Shown here: one piece after another, positions 22,816 through 32,038 of the stretch
How positions within the stretch are numbered: position 1 is the stretch's first letter
Layout: every line of letters begins with the position of its first letter
Source of the DNA: an uncultured Granulosicoccaceae bacterium
Lineage (GTDB): Bacteria > Pseudomonadota > Gammaproteobacteria > Granulosicoccales > Granulosicoccaceae
Length of the DNA: 64,000 bases
Reading direction: 5' to 3'
Assembly: GCA_938035125.1 (NCBI GenBank)
Contig: CALHNS010000032.1
Span: 1-64,000, forward strand
The notes under the pieces: generated by a model
Database searches by the model: none
What the model was told of the DNA's origin: nothing
Seen by the model: only the letters and a program-made list of their open reading frames with translations
Made by a program: the position numbers and the translations under genes

Positions 22816-22917
22816 GACATACCCGCACGGCATACCTACGCGTTATATCTACGCGGTATTCCTAGGACGCATACCTAGGCTGCATACCTAGGCTGCATAC
22901 CTACGCCGCATACCTAC
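22816..22917. repeat. 13-bp degenerate tandem repeat at the end of the cupin gene
   Basis: Nearly eight units of a 13-bp motif, best copies TGCATACCTAGGC at 22868-22906, decaying to the left. The last units lie within the 3' end of the minus-strand cupin gene, whose stop codon (TAG) is part of the repeat. Confidence 0.8.
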
Positions 22918-23881
22918 TTTGGGAAAAAGAGGCTGGGATTTTCTTATCCAGCTTTCGATATCCCAAAGGCTCTGAAGGATCAATTTGTAAGTCGGTAATG
23001 TAGGTAGCTGAACGATCTTTTCGCTTGAACGGGCGAACTTTATTGATCAGTCGAAAGGCGATTCGCTTTGCAGCAGGCACTGGCCCATCTTCATTCACCG
23101 ATCGGTTTTTTATGCCTAAATTACGCAGTAAAAAACGATTCGCCAGCTGCGTGTATTCCCGTCGATAGATAGCCGGTGTACTGTAACTGGTGGCTAAGGA
23201 TACGTTCATGTCTAAGTTTTGAATTCGGTGCGGTGCGTTATGCGCCCAAGAGGCCACATCACCAGGAGATAACAAATGCTCAGATGCGTGTTCGTCGAAC
23301 GACAAATCAAACGGCAAGTTCTCATCCACTTCGCCTGCAAAAATGTCTTCTAAATAATGTTGTGGCGTAAAACGCGTATCCATAGCAGGATATAGCCACA
23401 CACGTTTTTGACCGCGTAAATGCCACAACATATTAGGTTCAGCATCTAGGTGGTAATACACCTGAGCACCGGGTGAACTAATCAGCAATGTGCTGTAAGC
23501 CGATTTAGGATTTCGAAGGTGCGGGCAATGCTCACCTAGATGGTCGTACATGTGTGTTATGAGTTTTTCATAATCTGGGTTTACCGAATCAACGTGGGTT
23601 ACGTTCAACCAAAGCCGTCCGTTTTTCACCGCTTGCAGCATGGTGGCCCCGTCCATATCGTCAGGGATATCAACGCAGCTCCACTCATCTCGATTGGTGG
23701 GGTCTTCGCCCATTGTGAACGCCTGCAAACGTTGACGCGGATGCGCATCAAGCTGCTGGATTAGCGCGGGCTCATCGAACATATCCGATAAGTGATAGCT
23801 GTGCGGCGACACTTGCGGTATGAGGCCAAAACTTGAGTACTGTTCTTCAGTCCACTGAATGGGGTTGTCAGGAATATTCAC
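22901..23881 (-). CDS. JmjC-like cupin protein (putative 2-oxoglutarate oxygenase fold)
   Basis: A 326-residue protein. The core 'AYSTLLISSPGAQVYYHLDAEPNMLWHLRGQKRVWLYPA' has the H-x-D metal pair and the JmjC/cupin_8 'GxKxVxLYP' element. 'LLSPGDVASWAHNAPHRIQN' supplies the late His and the 'PGD...W..HxxxH' signature. A Fe(II)/2-oxoglutarate oxygenase is possible, the substrate unknown. The C-terminal 70 residues are basic. The gene starts at GTG 23881. Its 3' end, encoding the terminal RYAA, is made from a 13-bp tandem repeat, so the last residues are probably recent and dispensable. 213 bp of non-coding sequence lies upstream. Confidence 0.75.
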   Translation of the reverse strand: MNIPDNPIQWTEEQYSSFGLIPQVSPHSYHLSDMFDEPALIQQLDAHPRQRLQAFTMGEDPTNRDEWSCVDIPDDMDGATMLQAVKNGRLWLNVTHVDSVNPDYEKLITHMYDHLGEHCPHLRNPKSAYSTLLISSPGAQVYYHLDAEPNMLWHLRGQKRVWLYPAMDTRFTPQHYLEDIFAGEVDENLPFDLSFDEHASEHLLSPGDVASWAHNAPHRIQNLDMNVSLATSYSTPAIYRREYTQLANRFLLRNLGIKNRSVNEDGPVPAAKRIAFRLINKVRPFKRKDRSATYITDLQIDPSEPLGYRKLDKKIPASFSQSRYAA

Positions 23882-24094
23882 AGTTTCAATTCTCTTGAAT
23901 TAATGCAAAAGGAACGGCACAAGCGCGGACCGCGCAAAGGCGAATTATCGCAAATCAGCATTGTTAGCGGCCGAGCGAACGCACATGTTTTCTTCAATGA
24001 AACATTTTGAGACCGCAATATTGCGAACTGAATCACGATTTATCAAGTGTCTTCGCGCCAATATACTGCATAAAGCACCTGAAATAGCCCGTAG

Positions 24095-24529
24095 TCAGTC
24101 GTTCAGATCGTTGGCATCCTCAGTAACCACCTGGCCTGTGGCTCTGCGCCAGATAATGGCACCGGCTAACCCAATACCCAAAAATCCTGTGTACAGAATA
24201 AGCGCCAACCACTGCAGAGTTACCGGGCTTTCCGCATCAGCCCAACCTTCCTGAAGCGCTAAATAGACGATGGCTGCAAATAAAATAAGCAGCACAATAG
24301 TGCCTAATTTGCCCAGTGCCTTCCATGCGGCCACCAGCAACGCAAAATTTAGCAGCAGCGCAACAATACCCACCAAAATCACCCACGCGTTGGTGTAGTC
24401 GTTCTGGTCCTTAATCCAGTGAAAAACTGAGGGGCCAGTGGGGTTGTAGGTGCCCAAAACAATCACTGCAGCCACCAAAAAACGCGTAATGAGCACGCCC
24501 GGAGAGGATGATTTTAATGCCTGAAGCAT
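24095..24529 (-). CDS. DUF6524 family membrane protein
   Basis: A 144-residue protein with four membrane helices. 'GVLITRFLVAAVIVLGTYNPTGPSVFHWI' near the N-terminus is the family hallmark (TYNPTG.S.FHW). It is followed by 'AWVILVGIVALLLNFALLVAAW', 'GTIVLLILFAAIVYLAL' and 'LQWLALILYTGFLGIGLAGAIIWRR'. Function is unknown; the position is the inner membrane. It stands alone between the cupin gene and the divergent polyamine operon. Confidence 0.75.
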   Translation of the reverse strand: MLQALKSSSPGVLITRFLVAAVIVLGTYNPTGPSVFHWIKDQNDYTNAWVILVGIVALLLNFALLVAAWKALGKLGTIVLLILFAAIVYLALQEGWADAESPVTLQWLALILYTGFLGIGLAGAIIWRRATGQVVTEDANDLND

Positions 24530-24661
24530 GGTTTAAAGATCCGTAAGTTAAAACAGCCGTTTTAGGGCTTTAAGGATAGCCGATGCGTGGGGTAAGATGG
24601 ACCTAAGCGTTCGAATAAGAAGAACGCAGGCATAAATTTGACAGAACTACTTGGAGCATTC

Positions 24662-25729
24662 ATGACAAACCGTCCTCGCACACCGATCTCGCGCCGCGGA
24701 TTCTTAGCTGGCTCAGCCGCTGTTGGCGTCTCACTCACCCTTCCAAAAGCATTCGCTGCTGATGGCAAAGTGAATTTTTACAACTGGGATACCTACATTG
24801 GCGAGAACACCATTGCCAATTTCCAAAAAGAATCTGGCATCAAAGTGCAATACGATCTTTTTGCTGACAACGACGAGCTGTTCGCCAAACTCAAAGGCGG
24901 CAACCCAGGATACGACCTCATCGTTCCCACAAACGATTTCGTGGAACGCATGCTTGATGCTGACATGCTACTGCCGTTAGATCACAGCAAAATTCCGAAC
25001 ATTGCCAACATCGACCCCTTATTCATGGATCGTAACTTTGATCCAGGCCGCGCTTACAGCTTGCCGTACATGTGGGGAACCATCGGTATTGGCTATCGCA
25101 AATCTGCAGTAGACGGCGTGCCCGATTCTTGGTCACACCTGTACACATCCGATAAGTACGCAGGCAAAATCGCCATGATGAGCGATGCCACAACGGTTAT
25201 GCAGATGGCGTTAAAACATATGGGCAAATCATTAAATGATTGGTCGGATGAAAACATTGCCGCTGCTGAAGCCATGATCTTAAAACAAAAGCCTAATGTT
25301 GCCGCTTTCGCTGGTGACAACGGCCAAGATCTATTGCTTGCTGGTGAAGTCGATTTAGCCATGGAATGGAACGGTGACATCCTGCAAGCCATGGACGAAG
25401 ATGATGACATCGGCTACGTGGTCCCTAAAGAAGGCGGCTTACTGTGGGAAGACACATTGTGTGTGCCAAAGGGTGCTGAAAACATCGAGAACGCTCATGC
25501 ACTGATCAACTACTTGCTAGATGCGCAAGTCGGCGCCGACATCGCAGACTTTGTTTACTACGCAACACCAAACAAAGCGGCGAAAGATCTAATGAGTGAT
25601 GATTACCTAAGTAACCCAGCCATTTTCCCGCCAGAATCGACCACCGAATCGAGTGAAATTTCAGTGTTCCCTGGCGCAGAAATCACTCGTAAAATCGAGG
25701 ATGCTTGGACGCGTATCAAAGCGGGTTAA
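24662..25729 (+). CDS. Polyamine ABC transporter substrate-binding protein (PotD/PotF-type)
   Basis: A 355-residue periplasmic binding protein. The N-terminus is a twin-arginine signal, SRRGFLAGSAAVGVSLTLPKAFA. Mature features are 'VNFYNWDTYIGENTIANFQKESGIKVQYDLFADNDELFAKL', 'YDLIVPTNDFVERM', 'YSLPYMWGTIGIGYRK' and 'AMEWNGDILQA', all typical of spermidine/putrescine-binding proteins. TAT export, rather than Sec, is noteworthy for a PotD-like protein. ATG 24662 has GGAG 7 bases upstream, so the in-frame TTG at 24638 is rejected. It is the first gene of a six-gene plus-strand polyamine operon, and a strong hairpin separates it from the permeases. Confidence 0.9.
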   Translation: MTNRPRTPISRRGFLAGSAAVGVSLTLPKAFAADGKVNFYNWDTYIGENTIANFQKESGIKVQYDLFADNDELFAKLKGGNPGYDLIVPTNDFVERMLDADMLLPLDHSKIPNIANIDPLFMDRNFDPGRAYSLPYMWGTIGIGYRKSAVDGVPDSWSHLYTSDKYAGKIAMMSDATTVMQMALKHMGKSLNDWSDENIAAAEAMILKQKPNVAAFAGDNGQDLLLAGEVDLAMEWNGDILQAMDEDDDIGYVVPKEGGLLWEDTLCVPKGAENIENAHALINYLLDAQVGADIADFVYYATPNKAAKDLMSDDYLSNPAIFPPESTTESSEISVFPGAEITRKIEDAWTRIKAG

Positions 25730-25760
25730 TGTTTTGATCGGAAGTATCGCTTTACACCAT

Positions 25761-25793
25761 CACGGCTGGCCTTGCTCTTTTAGGCCGGCCGTG
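25761..25793 (+). terminator. Strong intercistronic hairpin after the polyamine-binding protein gene
   Basis: CACGGCTGGCCT-tgctcttt-TAGGCCGGCCGTG: 11-12 bp GC-rich stem, no U-tract. Best read as an mRNA-stabilising or partial-termination element that makes binding-protein mRNA more abundant than permease mRNA. Confidence 0.65.
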
Positions 25794-25807
25794 AGGCCTA
25801 TACCTTT

Positions 25808-26728
25808 ATGAGCCTTGAAAATTATCGCCAGCAACCGGCCGTGTTTGCTGCATTCGCCGCACCCACTCTCATTTGGTTGTTACTCTTCTTCATAGCACCG
25901 CTGGGTATCATTTGGCTATACAGTTTTGGCGAGAACGTCTCACTCGTTGACATCGAAACCACATGGACTCTGGATAACTACGCACGCATCTTCCAACCCG
26001 AAGTGTTGGTGCTTTTATGGCGATCGTTGTGGATAGCTGGCATATCCACTTTGGTGTGTTTGGTTATCGCCTATCCTGTGGCCTTAGTGATCGCCACCGC
26101 GCATCCTGATAAAAAGCCATGGCTGCTGCTACTGATCATGCTGCCATTCTGGACGAATCTACTCATTAGAACCTACGCCTTGTTAAACATACTTGGCACA
26201 CGTGGCAGGCTTAACGATGTACTTGGCTGGCTATGGGAAACCACCAATACGTTACTCACTAAATTCGGTTTGGGCGAATTTCAGTTAATTGGCGAAAGTT
26301 TTACGCCGTTAAAATTTTTAGGCACGCCAGGGGGTGTCATCTTTGGCATTGTTTACGTATCCCTACCCTTTGCCATCTTGCCTATTTATTCCTCGCTTGA
26401 ACGGCTGGATAAATCCTACCTTGAAGCAAGCCTTGATTTAGGTGCTGGCCAGTGGCGAACCTTTTATCACGTGTTGTTGCCACTAACAGCAGCTGGCGTG
26501 GTTACCGCTGGCATCATTACGTTTATCCCTGCGTTAGGGCAATTTTTAACACCCGATTTATTAGGCCGCGGGCAAGTCGATATGATTGCCAATGTAATAG
26601 AGCGGCAATTTAAACGCGCCAATGATTGGCCTTTTGGATCCGCTTTATCGCTGTTTTTACTTTACATCACCTTTGTGTTGTTGGCTGTACGCTCGTTTTA
26701 TGACGCTAGAAAGGCGCACCGCTCATGA
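25808..26728 (+). CDS. Polyamine ABC transporter permease (PotB/PotH-type)
   Basis: A 306-residue inner-membrane permease with six helices. The EAA loop reads 'LEASLDLGAGQWRTFYHVLLPLTAAGVVTAGI', where the ATPase coupling helix docks. 'LPFWTNLLIRTYALLNILGTRGRLN' is the PotB/PotH-type signature. The N-terminus 'PTLIWLLLFFIAPLGIIWLYSFGE' is the usual first helix. The last codons overlap the next permease by 4 bases (ATGA). It forms the channel with the product of the following gene. Confidence 0.9.
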   Translation: MSLENYRQQPAVFAAFAAPTLIWLLLFFIAPLGIIWLYSFGENVSLVDIETTWTLDNYARIFQPEVLVLLWRSLWIAGISTLVCLVIAYPVALVIATAHPDKKPWLLLLIMLPFWTNLLIRTYALLNILGTRGRLNDVLGWLWETTNTLLTKFGLGEFQLIGESFTPLKFLGTPGGVIFGIVYVSLPFAILPIYSSLERLDKSYLEASLDLGAGQWRTFYHVLLPLTAAGVVTAGIITFIPALGQFLTPDLLGRGQVDMIANVIERQFKRANDWPFGSALSLFLLYITFVLLAVRSFYDARKAHRS

Positions 26729-27570
26729 AAGCCAACACTAAGAAGCCGTTTGAATACAGTCGCAAGTGGTCACTGCGATTGGTTTTCTTAACCACCATGG
26801 TGTTTCTGTACGCGCCCATCATCGTGCTGGTTGTGTTTTCGTTCAATAATTCCAGGCGCGGTGGCAACGTGATTTGGAAAGGCTTCACCACGAAGTACTA
26901 TGGCAAAGCCTTTGCCAATGAAGAGCTGATGCTTGCTTTTGCTAACTCTATGACCATCGCGGTAACGTCCACCATTATTAGTGTCTTTCTCGGTGCCATG
27001 ACAGCGATTTTTCTATGGCGTTTTCGCTTTCCGTTTAAGCCATTAGCAGAAGGTCTTGTATCGCTGCCCATTATTATTCCTGAGATTTGTATGGGCGTAT
27101 CGCTGGCGATGTTTTTCTCATCATTAGATTTATGGACATCAGGCGATACGCCTTGGCCGTTTAATCTGAGCAACATCATCTTGGCGCACATCACCTTTAG
27201 CTTTCCCTTTGCTGCCATGGTGATAAGAACCCGGTTGCAGAATTTTAACCGTGAAATGGAAGAAGCAGCGAAGGATCTTGGGGCCAGTGAGTATCGGGTG
27301 TTCCGCGACATTCTGTTACCGCATATGCGCCCAGGGTTAATTGCAGCCGCACTTTTGACCTTTACGTTATCGTTAGATGACTTTGTCATAACCTTTTTCA
27401 CATCAGGGCCGAACACGGTCACCTTCCCTGTGAAAATTTATTCCATGGTGCGTTTTTCAATAACCCCTGAAATAAACGCTGCCTCCACGATTCTTATCGT
27501 GCTTACCTTACTGCTTACATTCGCTGCCCTGCGATATCAACGCATAACGGATATATCGAATGATGGCTGA
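26725..27570 (+). CDS. Polyamine ABC transporter permease (PotC/PotI-type)
   Basis: A 281-residue permease. 'FLYAPIIVLVVFSFNNSRRGGNVIWKGFTTKYYGKAF' is the PotC/PotI N-terminal signature. The EAA loop is 'EEAAKDLGASEYRVFRDILLPHMRPGLIAAALLTFTLSLDDFVITFF'. It starts within the stop of the upstream permease (ATGA) and ends 8 bases inside the start of the ATPase gene, so the three are tightly coupled. Confidence 0.9.
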   Translation: MKANTKKPFEYSRKWSLRLVFLTTMVFLYAPIIVLVVFSFNNSRRGGNVIWKGFTTKYYGKAFANEELMLAFANSMTIAVTSTIISVFLGAMTAIFLWRFRFPFKPLAEGLVSLPIIIPEICMGVSLAMFFSSLDLWTSGDTPWPFNLSNIILAHITFSFPFAAMVIRTRLQNFNREMEEAAKDLGASEYRVFRDILLPHMRPGLIAAALLTFTLSLDDFVITFFTSGPNTVTFPVKIYSMVRFSITPEINAASTILIVLTLLLTFAALRYQRITDISNDG

Positions 27571-28720
27571 TTCTGATGCCAACACAATTGTTTCGTTAAA
27601 CAACATCGGCAAACACTTTGGCAAAGTCAAAGCACTTGACAATGTCAGCATTGACATCAAAGAAGGTGAAATATTTGCACTGCTTGGCCCATCAGGTTGT
27701 GGCAAAAGCACCCTACTCAGAATTATTTCAGGGTTTGAGAACCCAACTGAAGGCGAATTGTTGCTAGACGGCAAAGACATGACTCGCACCGCGCCAAACA
27801 AACGCCCGGTGAACATGGTGTTTCAATCTTATGCGGTATTCCCACACATGAGCGTGGCTGACAATGTTGGCTATGGCTTAAAGATGGATAAGCTGCTTGT
27901 TGACGAAATAACCACACGGGTTGATACAGCACTTGCGCAAGTGCATTTAGATCAGTTTAAACATCGTATGCCAGATCAGTTATCTGGTGGGCAGAAACAA
28001 CGAGTGGCGCTGGCAAGAGCCTTGGTAAAACAACCGCGAGTTTTGTTACTCGATGAACCCCTATCGGCGTTAGATGCGAAGCTCCGTGATGCCATGCGAT
28101 TAGAGCTGGTAAAACTGCAAGAAACCGTGGGGGTTACCTTTATCATCGTCACACACGATCAATCTGAAGCCTTAGCCATGGCGGATCGGGTGGCGGTTCT
28201 TGAAGCTGGAAAACTTCGCCAAGTAGATACTCCCACAGCGCTTTATAACCATCCAGTGGATGCGTTTGTGGCTGATTTTATTGGCAAGGTGCACACCTTT
28301 GATGTTCAACACATTGAAAGGCAAGATAACCATGTGCGCGTAACATCAGATGAACTAGGTGAACTTACTTTACCCCTGAACAAACTACCTGAGCGCATCA
28401 GCACCGGAGCACAGGTAAACGCATCCTCAGTTCTCGCTTTCAGGCCCGAAGCGCTTAAGGTCAATCTTGCAAATGAACCTACCGCGAGTACCGCAAGCAC
28501 TGAAACTAACCAGGCGAACGAAATTCAATTGCCAGGTTTTTTAGGCGACATTGCTTTTCAAGGGCAACATTCGATTGTGGAAATTACCCGTGGTGATAAA
28601 CCCAGCGTAAGCGCCATTGTCGATCACAGTTCGTTGTCTGCACTGCAAACCCAACCCATCGGCACCCCCATTGTTGCTCGCTGCGCGCTTAGCGATTTGA
28701 TGCTGCTGCCTGCACAATAG
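27560..28720 (+). CDS. Polyamine ABC transporter ATP-binding protein (PotA/PotG-type)
   Basis: A 386-residue ATPase. Walker A GPSGCGKST (about 44-52), Q-loop 'VFQSYAVFPHMSV', signature LSGGQKQRVALARAL (about 140), Walker B LLLDEPLSALD, H-loop 'IVTHDQSEA'. The C-terminal TOBE domain ('VLAFRPEALKV') is extended with an Ala/Thr/Glu linker, as in PotA/PotG. Its start (ATGATG) overlaps the upstream permease gene. It energises polyamine uptake for the PuuA/PuuB enzymes encoded next. Confidence 0.92.
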   Translation: MMADSDANTIVSLNNIGKHFGKVKALDNVSIDIKEGEIFALLGPSGCGKSTLLRIISGFENPTEGELLLDGKDMTRTAPNKRPVNMVFQSYAVFPHMSVADNVGYGLKMDKLLVDEITTRVDTALAQVHLDQFKHRMPDQLSGGQKQRVALARALVKQPRVLLLDEPLSALDAKLRDAMRLELVKLQETVGVTFIIVTHDQSEALAMADRVAVLEAGKLRQVDTPTALYNHPVDAFVADFIGKVHTFDVQHIERQDNHVRVTSDELGELTLPLNKLPERISTGAQVNASSVLAFRPEALKVNLANEPTASTASTETNQANEIQLPGFLGDIAFQGQHSIVEITRGDKPSVSAIVDHSSLSALQTQPIGTPIVARCALSDLMLLPAQ

Positions 28721-28728
28721 GAAATCTC

Positions 28729-30051
28729 ATGAGTGCATCGTCTCAATCATCGATTGACGCGTTAGACGTTTTGGTTGTTGATTTACAAGGTAACCTTCGC
28801 GGCAAGCGATTGCCAGCCGAACTGGTGGCCAAAGGATTGGATGGTGGCACGCGTATGCCACTATCTACACAATTGCTGGATATCTGGGGAGACGACTGCG
28901 ATCACATCACGCAAAAAGCCCTATCACAAGGTGACCCAGATGGTGCTTGCGTGCCGCTACTTAGCACCGCAAAAGAGGTGCCTTGGCGTGAAGGCGAGCA
29001 ACAAGTGCTGGCCTCTTTATATAACGACGATGGAACACCGAGCCCTTACGACCCCAGAGCTCAATTGCAGGCCATGGATGAAAAACTAAAGCAACGCGGC
29101 CTAACCGCCGTGGTTGCGGTAGAGCTTGAATTTTACGTAATGGATGCCAGCACACACAAAACCGGTATTCCAACACCGCCTGCGCAATTGAACATTGCAG
29201 GCGATGTAAAAGAATTGCAGCTATACGATTTACGCGTTCGTGACCGACTAGAGCCGCTGATTGATCGCATCGAACGTTACGCGAAAAGCTTAAACATACC
29301 CGTAACCACATCACTATTGGAATTCGGGCCCGCACAAGTTGAAATTAACTTAGCGCATCGAGAAACTGCACTACAAGCTGCAGACGATGCCATTTTATTT
29401 AAACGCTTGGTAGACAGAGCCGCATACGATGAAGGTTTCTTCGCAACATTCATGGCCAAACCTTATACCAACGACGCTGGTTGCGGCATGCACAGCCATA
29501 TCAGTTTAGTTAACGAACACGGGCAATCGGTGTTTGATGGAACAGATTCTTTACTGCACGGCTGTGCAGGCGTTTTACATCATTTGCCCGACATGCTTGC
29601 CATGTTTGCACCGCATTTAAATTCATGGCGGCGTTTACAACCAGAATCATTCGCGCCCACTCGATTGGATTGGGGCTACGATCATCGCGGTGTTGCCATT
29701 CGTATACCCGAAACCAACGGCAAGGGTGCACGACTAGAACAACGTGTGGCAGGCGCTGATGCCAATCCCTATCATGTTCTTACGCTGCTACTGGCAGCGG
29801 TTATGAGCGGATTAGATAAAGGGGTTAAGCCAACGCATCCTGCTCTCGCACCGGGTGAGCCACAAAGCGCCACGCACTTTACGCACGATTGGGTAACAGC
29901 AATTGATGCCTTTGCTGCATCTAGCTTCACGCAAGTAGCGTTTGGTGAAGAATACCAACAGCTGTACGCAAAAATTAAACGCCACGAGGCTGCGCGTTTA
30001 ATGGCAAGCGTATCCAATATTGATTGGCAAACCTACTTGCCTCATCAGTGA
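28729..30051 (+). CDS. puuA: Glutamine synthetase family, gamma-glutamylpolyamine synthetase
   Basis: A 440-residue GS-fold ligase. 'LVVDLQGNLRGKRLP' at the N-terminus, 'VELEFYVMD' (metal Glu), 'FGPAQVEINL' , 'GCGMHSHISLV' (the ammonia/ATP-site His) and 'ANPYHVLTLLLAAVMSGL' follow the PuuA/SpuI pattern, and the N-terminal beta-grasp is short. It is expected to join glutamate to putrescine or another polyamine. It lies 9 bases after the transporter ATPase, and its stop overlaps the PuuB start (GTGA). Confidence 0.85.
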   Translation: MSASSQSSIDALDVLVVDLQGNLRGKRLPAELVAKGLDGGTRMPLSTQLLDIWGDDCDHITQKALSQGDPDGACVPLLSTAKEVPWREGEQQVLASLYNDDGTPSPYDPRAQLQAMDEKLKQRGLTAVVAVELEFYVMDASTHKTGIPTPPAQLNIAGDVKELQLYDLRVRDRLEPLIDRIERYAKSLNIPVTTSLLEFGPAQVEINLAHRETALQAADDAILFKRLVDRAAYDEGFFATFMAKPYTNDAGCGMHSHISLVNEHGQSVFDGTDSLLHGCAGVLHHLPDMLAMFAPHLNSWRRLQPESFAPTRLDWGYDHRGVAIRIPETNGKGARLEQRVAGADANPYHVLTLLLAAVMSGLDKGVKPTHPALAPGEPQSATHFTHDWVTAIDAFAASSFTQVAFGEEYQQLYAKIKRHEAARLMASVSNIDWQTYLPHQ

Positions 30052-31337
30052 AAACATATTACACCCATAGCTTAGGCCAAAAAAAATCATGGCAAGCCTT
30101 AGACGGTGATGCGCAAACTGATGTGGTTATTGTTGGTGCGGGTATAACAGGCTGTGCAACCGCGGTTGAATTATGCGAACGCGGTTTCAATGTCATCGTT
30201 TTAGAAGCTAATACCGTTGGCTGGGGTGCAACGGGGCGCAACGGTGGGCAAGTAACGGGCAGCTTATCAGGCGATCAAGCCATGCTTAAGCAACTTCGAA
30301 AAACTCACGGTGCTGATGCAGAAGATTTTGTTTGGAACTTACGTTGGCGTGGGCACGACATCATAAAAAATCGCATTGAACGTTATGCAATTGACTGTGA
30401 TTTAAAAACTGGCCACTTGTTTACCGCCTGGACAGAAAAAGATTTACCAGAATTTCAATCCATGGTAGATGATGCGCACCAACGGGGCATGGAAGCCAAC
30501 GTTAGCTATTTAACTAAGGATGAATTGCATGAACGTTTGCAAACTCCTTTATACGAAGGCGCTGTGTTAAATACGAAAAACCTACACCTGCATTCATTGA
30601 AACTGTGTGTGGGTGAAGCCATGGCTGCCGAATCGTTAGGGTGTATTTTTCATGAGAACACCAAAGTTACGAATATAAAAACCACAAACCAGCAACTCGT
30701 TGAGGTGGAAACTCCAACGGGTACGGTTCGGGCAAAGCACGTTGTCTTGGCAGGCAATGCGTATCACCGCCTACTACGGCAAGAATTAGCCGGGTATTTA
30801 TTTCCAGCCAAACTAGGCAACTTAGTTACCAAACCCTTAGGCGATGCGTTGTGCCAACAAATCAATCGAGATGACAACGCGGTGTACGACAGCCGCATGG
30901 TGTTGGACTATTACCGCATAACCCAAGATGGGCGTTTAATGTTTGGTGGCGGCACTAATTATTCGGGCCGAGACATCAGCGATGTGGCCAAAATCCTAAG
31001 GCCATCCTTAGAAGCCACATTTCCTGCATTAAAAGGTGTTGCCATTGATTTTTCATGGACAGGCACAGCAGGCATCGTGATCAATCGAATACCCATGCTG
31101 GGTAAAGTTAAAGAGCGCATCTATTATGCTCAAGGGTATTCAGGCCATGGCATGGCCACCTCTCACATATTGGCTGAAATCATGGCAACCGCTGTGGCTG
31201 GGGAAAATGAGGACTTGAACACGTTTGAGTCGTTTTGGCGCTGGCGAGTGCCCGTACCTGCAGCCGCAGGCAGTGCCATGGTGGCTTTAGGCATGAAGTA
31301 CTACTTATTAAAAGAGCACTTGGCCGGGCGGGCCTAG
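30048..31337 (+). CDS. puuB: FAD-dependent oxidase, gamma-glutamylputrescine oxidase-like
   Basis: A 429-residue DAO-family flavoprotein. The FAD dinucleotide motif 'VVIVGAGITGCATAVELCERG' lies at about 29-50, 'GATGRNGGQVTGSLSGDQAM' is the PuuB-type covalent/flavin loop, and the C-terminal 'YYAQGYSGHGMATSHILAEI' is the FAD-contacting segment. The start 'YYTHSLGQKKSWQALDGDAQTD' matches PuuB ('YY.aT........L.gd...DVvIvG'). It would oxidise gamma-glutamyl-polyamine to the aldehyde. I choose GTG 30048, overlapping the puuA stop by 3 bases (GTGA), over an upstream in-frame start. No aldehyde dehydrogenase or PuuD is in the window. Confidence 0.87.
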   Translation: MKTYYTHSLGQKKSWQALDGDAQTDVVIVGAGITGCATAVELCERGFNVIVLEANTVGWGATGRNGGQVTGSLSGDQAMLKQLRKTHGADAEDFVWNLRWRGHDIIKNRIERYAIDCDLKTGHLFTAWTEKDLPEFQSMVDDAHQRGMEANVSYLTKDELHERLQTPLYEGAVLNTKNLHLHSLKLCVGEAMAAESLGCIFHENTKVTNIKTTNQQLVEVETPTGTVRAKHVVLAGNAYHRLLRQELAGYLFPAKLGNLVTKPLGDALCQQINRDDNAVYDSRMVLDYYRITQDGRLMFGGGTNYSGRDISDVAKILRPSLEATFPALKGVAIDFSWTGTAGIVINRIPMLGKVKERIYYAQGYSGHGMATSHILAEIMATAVAGENEDLNTFESFWRWRVPVPAAAGSAMVALGMKYYLLKEHLAGRA

Positions 31338-31453
31338 CATAGTTGTGACTTGAAGCTCATTTAAGCCTCGATTCTTTATACTTTGCTGTGCGATACGGCA
31401 CATCGGGGTTTTCTGGCTATGGCTACACTGGCCCCAGCTTAAGGAGTAAACCA

Positions 31454-31957
31454 ATGCAAACAACTCAACCGATGTCAGCAGCCGAATACACATTAAGTTC
31501 AGCCGATTGGGATGGCGTTAATCGACGAATGGCAGAATCTGATCGCCGCGTCTATTCATTGACAACGTTCAAGCACCAAGTCTTCTCGCCACGCCGTAAT
31601 GCGGGCAGGCGCAGTGAAGACCGCAAATTTCCTGTACTGGATCGATTTGAAACGGGCTTATTCACACTAGCAATGTGCTTATTGTGCCTATCAATTCTTG
31701 ACTCAATGTTTACCTTGACGCTGATCGCTCATGGCGGTTCAGAAGTGAATCCTTTCATGAATGCCATGTTACAAATTAACTTGTGGGCGTTCATGGCAAC
31801 TAAGATGTTTCTTACCGCAGTGCCCGCTGTGCTGCTGGTTGCCACCGCCAATCTAAAAGTATTTGGTATAGTTCGCCCACGATCGGTGCTAGCCACAGCG
31901 GTGGGTTTGTACGCAGGTTTAATTGTTTACGAACTTGCGCTGTTATCGCTAGTCTGA
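31454..31957 (+). CDS. DUF5658 family membrane protein
   Basis: A 167-residue protein. A hydrophilic N-terminal half with 'RRVYSLTTFKHQVFSPRRNAGRRSED' is followed by three membrane helices in the DUF5658 arrangement: 'ALCLLCLSILDSMFTLTLI'-type (LAMCLLCLSILDSMFTLTLIAHG), 'SEVNPFMNAMLQINLWAFMATKMF' and 'LATAVGLYAGLIVYELALL'. The D...FT...GG.E.NP..M motif is diagnostic. Function is unknown. ATG 31454 has a perfect AAGGAG 7 bases upstream, which decides the start against in-frame codons further up. Confidence 0.78.
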   Translation: MQTTQPMSAAEYTLSSADWDGVNRRMAESDRRVYSLTTFKHQVFSPRRNAGRRSEDRKFPVLDRFETGLFTLAMCLLCLSILDSMFTLTLIAHGGSEVNPFMNAMLQINLWAFMATKMFLTAVPAVLLVATANLKVFGIVRPRSVLATAVGLYAGLIVYELALLSLV

Positions 31958-32038
31958 ATCGATGAAGGCTTAGGAAAGAGTCTTTTCCTGTTCGTTACTT
32001 TGGGTAGCGAGATGAACAAGAACAATAGAGCCTAATTT

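Noticed and set aside
22816..22917. Possible CRISPR array
   Set aside because: Units are contiguous 13-mers without spacers and no cas gene is near; it is a simple tandem repeat. The same applies to the 15-bp and 7-bp repeats.
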